Shown: in pieces, positions 51,676 through 60,575 of the stretch
Layout: every line of letters begins with the position of its first letter
Numbering within the stretch: position 1 is the first letter of the stretch
Source: Nocardioides donggukensis
GTDB lineage: Bacteria > Actinomycetota > Actinomycetes > Propionibacteriales > Nocardioidaceae
DNA length: 64,000 nucleotides
Assembly (NCBI RefSeq): GCF_014842875.1
Contig: NZ_JACYXZ010000005.1
Coordinates: 1-64,000 of the forward strand
Reading direction: 5' to 3'
The notes under the pieces: model-generated
Databases searched by the model: none
Told to the model about the DNA's origin: nothing
What the model saw: only the letters and a program-made list of their open reading frames with translations
Made by a program: the position numbers and the translations under genes

Positions 51676-53961
51676 GTGACTGGAAAGCGCAAGGCAGCCA
51701 CGCCCGCGAGTCCCACCCCCCGCAAGGCATCGGCCAAGGGCAAGGGCGCCAAGGGCGGCACCGGCGGCAACCGGTTCCGCCGCGTCCTCAAGTGGGCCGG
51801 CATCTCCGGTCTGGTGCTGGCCGTGATGGCCGCCCTGGGCTTCACGGTGCTCTACCAGGCGATCGACATCCCGGACCCCAACGAGGACTTCCAGACCGAG
51901 ACGTCGTTCGTCTACTACGCCGACGACAAGACCGAGGTCGGCCGCTTTACCACCCAGAACCGCAGCTCGATCCCCTACTCCGAGATGCCCGACTCGATCA
52001 AGGACGCCGTGGTCGCCGCCGAGGACCGGTCGTTCTGGACCAACAAGGGGATCGACCCGCGCGGCATCCTGCGCGCCGCCTTCAGCAACGCCTCCGGCCA
52101 GGCCCAGCAGGGCGCGTCCACGATCACCCAGCAGTACGTCAAGATCCTCTACCTGACCCAGGAGCGCTCCTACAAGCGCAAGGCCAAGGAGGCCATCGTC
52201 TCGCTGAAGCTGCAGCGCCAGACGAGCAAGGAGGAGATCCTGGCCGGCTACCTGAACACGATCTACTTCGGGCGGGGCGCGTACGGCATCCAGGCGGCGG
52301 CGCAGGCGTTCTTCGCCAAGGACGCCGGCGAGCTGAACCTGCGCCAGTCGGCGGCGCTGGCCGCGGTGATCAACAACCCGAGCCGGTTCGACCCCGCCAA
52401 CGGCAAGGACAGCCGCGAGGCGCTGAAGGGCCGCTTCACCTACACCCTGGACGGCATGGCCGAGATGGGTGAGGTCCCGGCCGAGAAGGCCGACAAGGCC
52501 GCCCGCAAGCTGCCCAAGTTCCCCAAGATCGAGGCCGAGTCGAGCTACGCCGGCATGAAGGGCCACGCCCTGACCATGATCGAGAAGGAGCTGAAGCGGC
52601 TCGGCTTCTCCGACAACGAGATCAACGGCGGCGGGCTGAAGGTCTACACGACGCTCAGCAAGAAGGCGATGGACGCGACCCAGGCGGCCGTCGACGAGGT
52701 CCAGCCCAAGGGCCTCAAGGGCCTGCACACCGCGACCGCCAGCGTCCAGCCGGGCACCGGTGCCCTGCGCGGCTTCTACGCCGGGCAGGACTACCTGGAC
52801 TCCCAGATCAACTGGGCGGTCTCCGGTGGCCAGCCCGGCTCCTCGTTCAAGCCGTTCGCCCTGGCCGCCGGCCTCGAGGCCGGCTACGCGCTCAAGGACC
52901 GGTTCCAGGGCAACTCGCCCTACGAGTTCCCCAACGGCGACACGGTCAAGAACCTCGGTCCGGGCGAGGGCAACGACTACGGCGACCAGATCGACATGAT
53001 CAAGGCCACGGTCAGCTCGGTGAACACCGCCTACGTCGACCTGACCGCCTCGATCCCGGACGGCCCCGAGAAGGTCGTCGAGATGGCCAACAAGCTGGGC
53101 ATCCCCAAGGCGAAGGCGAAGGACAAGTCCCTCGACAACCTGCGCGACTCGCCCGGCCTGCAGCCGACCTCCGGTGTCGCACTCGGCTCGGCGACCGTGA
53201 GCCCGATCAACATGGCCAACGCCTACGCCACCATCGCCAACGGCGGGGAGGCGGCCGAGGTGTACCTCATCGACCGGGTCGTCGACCGCAGCGGCGAGGA
53301 GCGCTACCGGCACAAGGTCAGCACCGAGCGGGTGCTGGACAAGGACATCGCCGCGGACGTCTCCTACGCGCTGCAGCAGGTGGTCGACGCCGAGGGCGGC
53401 TCCGGTGCCAAGGCGCAGGCGCTGGGCCGGCCGGCGGCCGGCAAGACCGGCACCGCGACGAACGCCGACGACCAGGTCTCCTCGGCCTGGTTCGTCGGCT
53501 ACACCCCGCAGATGGCGACCGCGGTGATGTACAGCCGCGGCAAGGGCAACGAGAGCCTCGAGGGGTTCCTCGAGCCGTTCTTCGGCGGCACCTACCCGGC
53601 GTTGACCTGGGTGGCCACCATGCAGCGGCTGCTGGAGGGCGTGCCGGTCGAGGAGTTCCCGGAGCCGGCGTTCGTGGACGGCGACGCCCCCGAGGAGGAC
53701 CACGAGCCGTACACGCCGCCGCCCCCGCCGCCGACGACCTCGCAGCCCTCGCCCACCAAGGCGCCGAGCTCGAAGAAGCCCTCGCCGACGCCGACCCCGA
53801 CGCCGACCCCGACGCCGAGCCCGACGAAGACCAAGGGACCGGACTGCGAGAAGAACCCGGAGAACCCGCAGTGCGTCCTCACCCCGGATCCGGAACCGTC
53901 GGAGTCGCAGACCACGGACGGGCAGGCGGCCGGTCGCGAGACCGAGTCCGCCGGCGGCTGA
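51676..53961 (+). CDS. Class A penicillin-binding protein (bifunctional)
   Basis: 761 residues. Basic cytoplasmic tail (Lys/Ala/Gly rich), one membrane helix (about 38-60), a GT51 transglycosylase domain with Glu116 in AAEDRSFW and QGASTITQQYVKILYL, then a transpeptidase domain with SSFK (Ser389/Lys392), SVN (448-450) and KTG (590-592). A Pro/Ser/Thr-rich extracellular tail follows, with PTPTPTP and PSPTK repeats and two Cys. It polymerises and cross-links peptidoglycan. GTG 51676 has GGAG 8 nt upstream. Divergent from the PadR gene. Confidence 0.93.
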   Translation: MTGKRKAATPASPTPRKASAKGKGAKGGTGGNRFRRVLKWAGISGLVLAVMAALGFTVLYQAIDIPDPNEDFQTETSFVYYADDKTEVGRFTTQNRSSIPYSEMPDSIKDAVVAAEDRSFWTNKGIDPRGILRAAFSNASGQAQQGASTITQQYVKILYLTQERSYKRKAKEAIVSLKLQRQTSKEEILAGYLNTIYFGRGAYGIQAAAQAFFAKDAGELNLRQSAALAAVINNPSRFDPANGKDSREALKGRFTYTLDGMAEMGEVPAEKADKAARKLPKFPKIEAESSYAGMKGHALTMIEKELKRLGFSDNEINGGGLKVYTTLSKKAMDATQAAVDEVQPKGLKGLHTATASVQPGTGALRGFYAGQDYLDSQINWAVSGGQPGSSFKPFALAAGLEAGYALKDRFQGNSPYEFPNGDTVKNLGPGEGNDYGDQIDMIKATVSSVNTAYVDLTASIPDGPEKVVEMANKLGIPKAKAKDKSLDNLRDSPGLQPTSGVALGSATVSPINMANAYATIANGGEAAEVYLIDRVVDRSGEERYRHKVSTERVLDKDIAADVSYALQQVVDAEGGSGAKAQALGRPAAGKTGTATNADDQVSSAWFVGYTPQMATAVMYSRGKGNESLEGFLEPFFGGTYPALTWVATMQRLLEGVPVEEFPEPAFVDGDAPEEDHEPYTPPPPPPTTSQPSPTKAPSSKKPSPTPTPTPTPTPSPTKTKGPDCEKNPENPQCVLTPDPEPSESQTTDGQAAGRETESAGG

Positions 53962-53968
53962 GGCACCG

Positions 53969-55390
53969 GTGAGGCCGCCGGACCCCTTCGGCGACCGGGT
54001 GCACCCGACCCGGGAGGACCCGGTGGTGGCGGCGGTCAGCGAGGGGGTGGGCGGCCCCCTCGGCAGCCATGCGGCACCCCACCGCTGGTGGACGCCGCTG
54101 CGGGTGGTGCTGGCCCTGACCGCCCTGTGCTTCGTGCTCGGGATGGCCCAGAAGGCCCCCTGCTACCAGGACAGCTGGCTGGACGGCCAGCAGCGCTACA
54201 CCGCGATGTGCTACTCCGACCTGCCCTACCTCTACGTCGATCGCGGCTTCGTCGAGCTGGAGTGGCCCTACAGCGACGACCCGGGCACCCGGGCCCGCTT
54301 CGACGTCATGGAGTACCCCGTCGGCATCTCCTACTTCGCGTGGGGCGCGGCCTGGGCCACCCACTGGCTCAGCGGGTCACCCGACGTGGTGCCCCGGTCA
54401 GCGGTGCCGACCGGCGACCTCTACGAGGACGACCGGGTGGTCGGAGAGATGCGCACCTACGTCACCGTGAGCGCCGTACTCCTGGGTCTGGTGGCGCTGC
54501 TCTCGGCGTGGCTGCTGGTGCGCACCCACCGGGACCGGCCGTGGGACGCCGCGATGTTCGCGCTCTCGCCCGCGCTGCTGCTCACCGGCCTGGTGAACTG
54601 GGACCTGCTCGCGGTCGGACTGGTCGCCGGCGCGCTCTGGGCCTGGTCGCGGGACCGGCCGGTGCTCACCGGGGTGCTCATCGGCCTCGGGACCGCCACC
54701 AAGCTCTACCCGCTGTTCCTCCTCGGCGGGGTGCTGGTGATCTGCCTGCGCCGACGCTCGTTCGCCGACCTCGCCCGCGTCGTCGGCTCCGCGCTCGCGG
54801 CCTGGCTGGTCGCCAACGCGCCCGCCCTCCTGACCGGTCCGCGGGAGTGGACGGTGTTCTGGACCTTCAACTCCGACCGTGGTGCCGACCTGGGCAGCCT
54901 GTGGCTGGTGTGGGCGCAGGCCGTCGGCCCGGTGTCGGCGGAGACGATCAACACCACCTCGTGGGTGTTCTTCCTCGCCTGGTGCCTCGGCGTGCTCGCG
55001 CTGGGTCTGCTCGCCCCCGAGACGCCGCGGCTGGCCCAGCTCGGGTTCCTCGTCGTGGCGGGGTTCCTGCTGGTCAACAAGGTCTACTCACCGCAGTACG
55101 TGCTCTGGCTGCTGCCGCTCGCGGTGCTGGCCCGGCCCCGCTGGCGGGACCAGATCGTGTGGCAGGCCGGCGAGATTTTCTACTTCGCCGCGGTGTGGTG
55201 GTACCTCGGCGACCTCCTCGAGCCGGGTGCCGGCTCCGATGCCGGGGCCTACTGGCTGGCGATCGTGGTCCGGGTCGCCTGCGAGCTCTACCTGGTCGCG
55301 ATCGTGACCCGCGACGTGCTGGTGCCCCGCCACGACCCCGTCCCAAGGGGATTCAGGAGAACTGGACTCGGTCGAACGAGGTGGCGGTGA
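53969..55390 (+). CDS. GT87-like membrane glycosyltransferase
   Basis: 473 residues with about 10-11 hydrophobic helices. The N-terminal CYQDSWLDGQQRYTAMCYSDLPYLYVDRGF in the first extracytoplasmic loop and the later LGLALPETPRLAQLGFLVVAGFLLVNKVYSPQYVLWLLPL resemble polyprenol-mannose/arabinose-dependent GT87/DUF2029 enzymes, integral-membrane GT-C transferases. Donor and acceptor are unknown. GTG 53969, 7 bp after the PBP stop, so the two are probably co-transcribed. Its 3' end overlaps the convergent alanine-racemase-like gene by 38 bp. Confidence 0.8.
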   Translation: MRPPDPFGDRVHPTREDPVVAAVSEGVGGPLGSHAAPHRWWTPLRVVLALTALCFVLGMAQKAPCYQDSWLDGQQRYTAMCYSDLPYLYVDRGFVELEWPYSDDPGTRARFDVMEYPVGISYFAWGAAWATHWLSGSPDVVPRSAVPTGDLYEDDRVVGEMRTYVTVSAVLLGLVALLSAWLLVRTHRDRPWDAAMFALSPALLLTGLVNWDLLAVGLVAGALWAWSRDRPVLTGVLIGLGTATKLYPLFLLGGVLVICLRRRSFADLARVVGSALAAWLVANAPALLTGPREWTVFWTFNSDRGADLGSLWLVWAQAVGPVSAETINTTSWVFFLAWCLGVLALGLLAPETPRLAQLGFLVVAGFLLVNKVYSPQYVLWLLPLAVLARPRWRDQIVWQAGEIFYFAAVWWYLGDLLEPGAGSDAGAYWLAIVVRVACELYLVAIVTRDVLVPRHDPVPRGFRRTGLGRTRWR

Positions 55391-56414
55391 ACCGGACCCG
55401 GACGTCGACCTCGTCGCCGATCTCGGGCACCGGCGCCCCCGCCGGCAGGAAGAGCATCGAGGCCTGCATGTGCGGCGGCTCGGCGAAGAGCCGCGGCTTC
55501 CCGCCGATGCTGTACGGCGACCGGACCAGGCCGACGGCGTCCAGACCGCCGCGGGCCAGCGCCGCGGCCCGGGCCCGGACCGTCCCGGCCCCGGTCGGGG
55601 CCTCGAGGCCGATGCCGTGGGCAGTGCCGCCGCTGACCACGAGGATCGTGCCGGCCCGTGGCGCGGAGCGGCCGCGGTAGCCGTAGACGGCCCCGCGGTC
55701 CACGGGGTGCACGTCGAGCACGGTCGCCCTGGCCCGGAGCGCCTCGCGGTCGCCGAGCCAGAGGTCGGTCCCGGTGCGCGGCCGGATCGTGAAGTCCGGC
55801 CAGTCCCGGGCCAGGGCGGCCAGCTCGTCGTCGGTGAGGTGGCTGACGAACACGGTGCGGGTGGGCAGCCCGGCGGCGACCACGTCGGTCAGCAGCCGCC
55901 GGACCTCCGCGAGGTGCGACCCGCCGGTCATCGGCAGGTGGAACGCCACCCCTTCGAGCCCCTCGAGCCGCCCGTCGTCGCCGGACCCGGACCGCGCCTC
56001 GGCCAGCTCGCGCAGCTGGGTCGCGGTCATGCCGTGCCGCAGCATCGAGGTGACGTGCTCGAGCACGAAGCGGGCACCGGGCTCGGTGTCCAGGAGCCGG
56101 GCCAGGTCGTCGGGGCGGCTCACCGTGTGGATCACCCGCGGGTCGCTGCTGGCCCGGTCCGCGGCGCCGAAGGGGCGCCAGGGCGTGAGCACGAGCAGGG
56201 ATCCGGGGAACGCGGACTCGGCGGCCGGCAGCTCGTCGTAGGTCCCGACGGCGAGCACGTCGACGCCGAGGGCGGCGGCCTCGGCTGCCAGCGTCTCCAC
56301 CGAGACGCCGTAGCCGTTGCCCTTCGCGACCGGCACCAGCCCGGGGCGGCGCTCCAGCACCCGCTGCTGGTTGGCCCGGAACCGGGCCCGGTCGACGTAC
56401 AGCGTGAGGCTCAT
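55353..56414 (-). CDS. Alanine racemase-like PLP protein
   Basis: 353 residues with a fold-type III PLP barrel. The PLP lysine is in LVPVAKGNGYG (about residues 26-36), as in alanine racemases; VFVSHLTDDELAAL and VYGYRGRSAPRAG are barrel/C-terminal segments. It lacks some classic Alr blocks and is diverged. It overlaps the FemX-like gene upstream by 4 bp (ATGA), which suggests it makes an amino acid isomer used with that enzyme. Whether it racemises alanine is not shown. Confidence 0.72.
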   Translation of the reverse strand: MSLTLYVDRARFRANQQRVLERRPGLVPVAKGNGYGVSVETLAAEAAALGVDVLAVGTYDELPAAESAFPGSLLVLTPWRPFGAADRASSDPRVIHTVSRPDDLARLLDTEPGARFVLEHVTSMLRHGMTATQLRELAEARSGSGDDGRLEGLEGVAFHLPMTGGSHLAEVRRLLTDVVAAGLPTRTVFVSHLTDDELAALARDWPDFTIRPRTGTDLWLGDREALRARATVLDVHPVDRGAVYGYRGRSAPRAGTILVVSGGTAHGIGLEAPTGAGTVRARAAALARGGLDAVGLVRSPYSIGGKPRLFAEPPHMQASMLFLPAGAPVPEIGDEVDVRVRFTATSFDRVQFS

Positions 56415-57586
56415 CCGCGCCGCCTCAGGTAGAGCGCGAACGCCGCGTAGATCGCCCGGTTGACCGGGAGGTCCCACTCGCCGGCGTACTCCATCGCCTC
56501 GCCGCCGGTGCCGACCTTGAACTGGATCAGCCCCACGTGGCTGTCGTCGGAGTCGAGGGTGTCGGTGATGCCCCGCAGGTCGTAGAGGGCGGCGCCGGCC
56601 GCGATCGCGTCCTGGATCATCGCCCACTGCACGGCGTTGGAGCCGCGGACGTCGCGCTTCTCGCTCGACGAGGCGCCGTAGGAGTACCAGACGTGGCTGC
56701 CGACCCGGATCCCGATCGTGGCGCCGACCAGCTCCCCCTCGTGCCGGGCGGCGTAGAGCCGGATCCGGTCCGGCTCCTCGGCGGCGAGCGCGGAGACCAT
56801 CGTGGCGAAGTAGGACCGGGGCCGGGGGGTGAACCCGTCCCGCTCGGCGGTGTGCAGGTAGAGGTCGTGGAAGGCGCTCAGCCCGGCCTCGTCGATGTCC
56901 GGCCCGGCGGCCGAGGTCACCTCGACGCCGGCCTTGGCGGCCTTCTTGATGTTGCGCCGCCACTGCTGGTTCATCCCGCGGAGTACGTCGTCCTCGGTGC
57001 GCTGGGTGCCGTCGGCGTCCCGCAGCGGGATCGCGAAGTTGTACTGGGGCTGCCCGGCGGCGAACCCGCCCTCGACGGCCTGGGGCCGCCAGCCGAGCTC
57101 ACGCAGCCGGCCGGTCACCCGGGCGCCCACGACGGTGCGCTCCTCGGGGGCCACCTCACCGAGCCGCCGGACCTCGTCGCTGGCGATGCCCTCCTTCACC
57201 TGGGCGGCGGTCCAGCGACGGGTGACCACGGGGGGACCCATGCGGACGCCGAAGGCCCCCTCGCTCCGCAGGTGGTCGACCATCGGGGTCAGCCAGCGGC
57301 CGAGGTCCTCGTCGGCCCAGTCCACGAGCGGTCCCTCGGGGAGGTAGGCGAGGTAGCGGCGGACCCTCGGCAGCGCGCGGTAGAGCACCAGGGCGGAGCC
57401 GACCAGCTCCTGGTCGGCGAAGAACCCGATCGACTCCCGGCGCCACTCCCGCTTGACCTCTCCCCAGGCCGGTGTCTGGAGGAAGCTCGCCGACTCCAGC
57501 GACCGGACGTGATCCAGGTGCTGGGCCGCGCTGATCGTGCGCACGGTCAGGCGGGCATGGGGCGGCACGGGGGAGGAGGGGGGCAC
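56411..57586 (-). CDS. FemX/FemAB-like peptidoglycan aminoacyltransferase
   Basis: 391 residues. FemAB family enzymes add amino acids from aminoacyl-tRNA to peptidoglycan cross-bridges. Blocks: FLQTPAWGEVKREWRRESIGFF at the N-terminus, LAYLPEGPLVDW, GMNQQWRRNIKKAAKAGVEV in the middle and YSYGASSSEKRDVRGSNAVQWAMIQDAIAAGAALYDLRG at the C-terminal half. Start GTG 57586 is preferred because TAGCCT lies 7 nt upstream as a -10-like element (leaderless). It is followed by the alanine-racemase-like gene. Confidence 0.85.
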   Translation of the reverse strand: MPPSSPVPPHARLTVRTISAAQHLDHVRSLESASFLQTPAWGEVKREWRRESIGFFADQELVGSALVLYRALPRVRRYLAYLPEGPLVDWADEDLGRWLTPMVDHLRSEGAFGVRMGPPVVTRRWTAAQVKEGIASDEVRRLGEVAPEERTVVGARVTGRLRELGWRPQAVEGGFAAGQPQYNFAIPLRDADGTQRTEDDVLRGMNQQWRRNIKKAAKAGVEVTSAAGPDIDEAGLSAFHDLYLHTAERDGFTPRPRSYFATMVSALAAEEPDRIRLYAARHEGELVGATIGIRVGSHVWYSYGASSSEKRDVRGSNAVQWAMIQDAIAAGAALYDLRGITDTLDSDDSHVGLIQFKVGTGGEAMEYAGEWDLPVNRAIYAAFALYLRRRG

Positions 57587-57648
57587 GGCGACGAGGCTAC
57601 CGAAGGCCGGCGAGGGAAATCGGCGGCGGGAGGTATCAGGAATACCCG

Positions 57649-58281
57649 GTGACATTCCTGTCCGATGTGACCAGAATGAGTGGGATGGCACCTACCACTT
57701 CCCGATCCGGGGCCGGTGCCGTGTGGGCCGAGGCCGAGGAGCGCTTCCGCGGCTGGGTCAACGGGGCGACCGGAGACGACGGGCTCGACGGCCTGGTGCG
57801 GGTGATGACGCCCGTGCTCTGGCACGTCGTGCGCGCCTACCGGCTCGAGCAGGACGCCGCCGAGGACGTCATCCAGACCACGTGGCTGGCGCTGGTCCGC
57901 CGCCGCGACGCGATCGAGGACCCGGCCGCCGTCGGCGGCTGGTTGACCACGACGGCCCGACGCGAGGCCTGGCGGACCAGCTCCGCGACCCGACGCGCGG
58001 TCCCCACCGAGGACGAGACGATCGCCCTCCACCTGCCGCGGCAGCGCTCCGCCGAGACGGCCGCCCTCGAGTCCGAGGAGGCGGACCGGCTCTGGCTGGC
58101 GGTGGACACCCTCCCAGAGCGGTGCCGCCGGCTGTTGCGGATCGTCGCCTTCGAGAACCGCCCCGACTACAGCGAGGTGGCCGCGACCCTCGACATGCCC
58201 GTGGGCAGCATCGGCCCGACCCGGGGCCGGTGCCTGGCGAAGCTGCGGGTCGCCCTCCTCCAGACGGGAGCACTGTCATGA
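57649..58281 (+). CDS. ECF-like RNA polymerase sigma factor
   Basis: 210 residues. Region 2 at about 45-90 (LVRVMTPVLWHVVRAYRLEQDAAEDVIQTTWLALVRRR) and region 4 at about 145-205 (LPERCRRLLRIVAFENRPDYSEVAATLDMPVGSIGPTRGRCLAKLRVAL). It starts a five-gene plus-strand run; its stop overlaps the next gene (ATGA). GTG 57649 with AGGA 7 nt upstream was chosen; ATG 57679 is an alternative. No anti-sigma factor is adjacent. It probably drives expression of the protease operon. Confidence 0.82.
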   Translation: MTFLSDVTRMSGMAPTTSRSGAGAVWAEAEERFRGWVNGATGDDGLDGLVRVMTPVLWHVVRAYRLEQDAAEDVIQTTWLALVRRRDAIEDPAAVGGWLTTTARREAWRTSSATRRAVPTEDETIALHLPRQRSAETAALESEEADRLWLAVDTLPERCRRLLRIVAFENRPDYSEVAATLDMPVGSIGPTRGRCLAKLRVALLQTGALS

Positions 58282-58763
58282 GCCACACCGATCTCAGCCG
58301 GGAGGGACTCCTGGCGCTCGTGCGCCGGGCCTGGACCGAGCACGACCCCGTGCCGGACGGCCTCGCCGAGCGCATGCAGGCGGTGGCCCAGGGGGAGGCG
58401 GCGCTGGTCGAGGTCGACCTCGACTACGAGCTGCTCATGCTGGTCGACCGGTCCACCGAGCTGGCCGGCGCCCGCGGCACCGCGGCCTACACGCTGCGGT
58501 TCGCCGGAGCGGACCTCGACCTGCTCCTGCGGGCGGTGACCGGGGGTGACGGCGCGGCCCGGCTGGACGGCTGGGTGGCGCCGGCCACCGCCTGCTCGGT
58601 CGGCGTGTCCGCCGTGCCCGACACCGGCCGGACCTGGGAGGTGACCTCCGACGAGCTCGGCCGCTTCGAGGTGACCGGGCTGCCCCCCGGGATGTACCGG
58701 GTGTTCCTCACCCCGGACGACACCGGCGTCCGGCCCTTCGGCACCCCCGCCTTCGAGATCTGA
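58278..58763 (+). CDS. Small protein of the sigma-protease operon (unknown)
   Basis: 161 residues, no signal peptide. An N-terminal helical part (LSREGLLALVRRAWTEHDPVPDGLAERMQ) is followed by acidic strands (AALVEVDLDYELLMLVDRSTELAG), and the C-terminal third has the pattern GRFEVTGLPPGMYRVFLTP seen in carboxypeptidase-regulatory-like beta domains. No known enzyme motif is visible. It overlaps the sigma gene (ATGA) and is 29 bp upstream of the subtilase. It could be an anti-sigma-like regulator or a substrate/adaptor of the proteases; I cannot choose. Confidence 0.8.
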   Translation: MSHTDLSREGLLALVRRAWTEHDPVPDGLAERMQAVAQGEAALVEVDLDYELLMLVDRSTELAGARGTAAYTLRFAGADLDLLLRAVTGGDGAARLDGWVAPATACSVGVSAVPDTGRTWEVTSDELGRFEVTGLPPGMYRVFLTPDDTGVRPFGTPAFEI

Positions 58764-58792
58764 CCCGCCCGACCCCACGAACGGACAGCCGC

Positions 58793-60568
58793 ATGGAGCA
58801 GTACCCCGACCCGGACCGGTCCGCCCCCAAGCAGCCCGAGCAACCCCCCGAGCCCCCCGAGCGACCCGCCGGCCGCGACCCGGAGCCGCCGCCGAAGTGG
58901 GAGCTGGCCCCGGTGGACGGACGGGTCCTCGACCCGGCCACGGCATTGGTGGTCAAGGGGGTCCGGCCGCGCGCCACCGTGTACGTCGGGCCGCGGCTCA
59001 CGATCGCCTACCGCGTGAACTACTTCGAGACCCTGGACCTGCTGCGCGTCGCGGCCGCCGAGCTCGGGTGGGACGTCGACCCGGAGGACCCGCCGCCGGT
59101 GCGTGCGCCGGGGCCCGACCAGCAGCCACCGGAGCCCCAGGACCCCCAGCAGCCCGCGCGCGGCGCCGGAGGGCTGAGGTTCGGGGTCCGGCGGGTGCGG
59201 CTGTCGGTGGCGAACCGGAAGGCCACGATCGCCCCGGACGGCTGGGTGCTCCTCCAGCAGGCCCGCGCCCGCTTCGGCATCGACCGGCTCTCCGGCGTCG
59301 GGCTGGACCACGTCGTGCGGGTCGCGGTCGACGCCAACCCGGTCTGGGACGGGAACCCCGTGTGGGACGGGAACCCGGTCTGGGACGGCAACCCGGTCTG
59401 GGACGGGAACCCCGTGTGGGACGGGAACCCGGTCTGGGACGGGAACCCGGTCTGGGACGGCAATCCCGTGTGGGACGGCAACCCCTCCGGCGCCGAGAGC
59501 GTGCGTGGGGGCACCTCGCCGGCGGTGGCGTCGTACGGGCGGGCCGGCAGCGGCGGCCGGCAGCCGATCGCCTACATCGGACCCCGGCCGCACCGCCGGG
59601 CGGACGGCGACCTGCCCGGTCGCCGGCCGGTGGTGGCGATCGTGGACACCGGCTGCGCGCCGCACCCGTGGCTGGACGACGTCGTCGACACCGGGGTGAC
59701 CCTGGACGGGGTCGCGATCGGGTACGACGACCCGAGCACCGCCCCGGACATCCACGGGGACCTCACCGGTCCGCTCGACGGCTCGATCGACCCGCTCTCC
59801 GGCCACGGCACCTTCATCGCCGGGCTGGTGCACCAGGCCTGCCCCGACGCCGACATCCTGGCCTGGCGCGTCGTGCCCTCGTCGGGCCCGATCGTCGAGT
59901 CGGACCTGGTCCGGGTCCTCAGCCAGATCGCCGAGCTGGTCCGCCGGCACGTCGACGGCGAGGAGGGCGGGTGCCCCATCGACGTGCTGAACCTCTCCTG
60001 CGGCTACTACCACGAGACGCCCGAGGACCGGCTCTTCGACGCCACCCTCCAGGAGATCCTGCAGGACCTCGGCCGCAACGGCGTGGTCGTGGTCTGCTCG
60101 GCCGGCAACGACGCCACCGACCGCCCGGCCTTCCCGGCCGCGCTCGGCCCCTGGGCGAACGGCGCCGGCCCGGTGGCCACCGACCGGACCTGCGTCCCGG
60201 TCGTCTCGGTCGGCGCGCTCAACCCGAGCCGCCGGACCGACGCCCTGTTCAGCAACGCCGGGCCCTGGGTCCGGGCCTTCGTCCCGGGTGCCGCCGTGAT
60301 GTCGACGATGCCGCTCTTCCAGGGGGGATCCCAGCCACAGGCCAGGACCCGGGTGCACGGACGCTGGCGCGAGGCGATCGACCCCGACGACTTCCGGGGC
60401 GGGTTCGCCGTCTGGAGCGGCACGTCGTTCGCCGCGCCGGTGATGGCCGGCGCCCTCGCCGCCGACCTCCTCGGGCGGATGGACCCGCCGGAGACGCCCG
60501 CCGACCGGCCCCGCGCGGTGCGTCGCGCGTGGGACGCGGTGGAGGGTCGGACCCGGATCAGGTCATGA
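58793..60568 (+). CDS. S8 subtilisin-like serine protease with NPVWDG repeats, no signal peptide
   Basis: 591 residues. Catalytic triad: Asp285 in VAIVDTGC, His338 in GHGTFIAGL, Ser545 in SGTSFAAPVMAG; the oxyanion-hole Asn439 is in SAGND. The first 180 residues are Pro-rich with a WELAPVDGRV...TVYVGPRL region of unknown fold, and eight exact hexapeptide repeats (NPVWDG, residues 182-229) separate it from the catalytic domain. There is no signal peptide or membrane helix, unlike most subtilases, so it probably acts in the cytoplasm. ATG 58793; downstream CHAT gene starts 7 bp after its stop. Confidence 0.92.
   Translation: MEQYPDPDRSAPKQPEQPPEPPERPAGRDPEPPPKWELAPVDGRVLDPATALVVKGVRPRATVYVGPRLTIAYRVNYFETLDLLRVAAAELGWDVDPEDPPPVRAPGPDQQPPEPQDPQQPARGAGGLRFGVRRVRLSVANRKATIAPDGWVLLQQARARFGIDRLSGVGLDHVVRVAVDANPVWDGNPVWDGNPVWDGNPVWDGNPVWDGNPVWDGNPVWDGNPVWDGNPSGAESVRGGTSPAVASYGRAGSGGRQPIAYIGPRPHRRADGDLPGRRPVVAIVDTGCAPHPWLDDVVDTGVTLDGVAIGYDDPSTAPDIHGDLTGPLDGSIDPLSGHGTFIAGLVHQACPDADILAWRVVPSSGPIVESDLVRVLSQIAELVRRHVDGEEGGCPIDVLNLSCGYYHETPEDRLFDATLQEILQDLGRNGVVVVCSAGNDATDRPAFPAALGPWANGAGPVATDRTCVPVVSVGALNPSRRTDALFSNAGPWVRAFVPGAAVMSTMPLFQGGSQPQARTRVHGRWREAIDPDDFRGGFAVWSGTSFAAPVMAGALAADLLGRMDPPETPADRPRAVRRAWDAVEGRTRIRS
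59336..59479 (+). repeat. Eight perfect in-frame 18-bp repeats encoding NPVWDG
   Basis: Eight consecutive 18-bp units encode exactly NPVWDG each time. Only third-position changes differ (GGT/CCG..., GGG/GGC), and the pattern of silent changes recurs in blocks, which points to duplication by slippage or unequal crossing-over. The length is a multiple of 3, so copy-number changes would stay in frame. Confidence 0.97.
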
Positions 60569-60575
60569 TGGAGGC

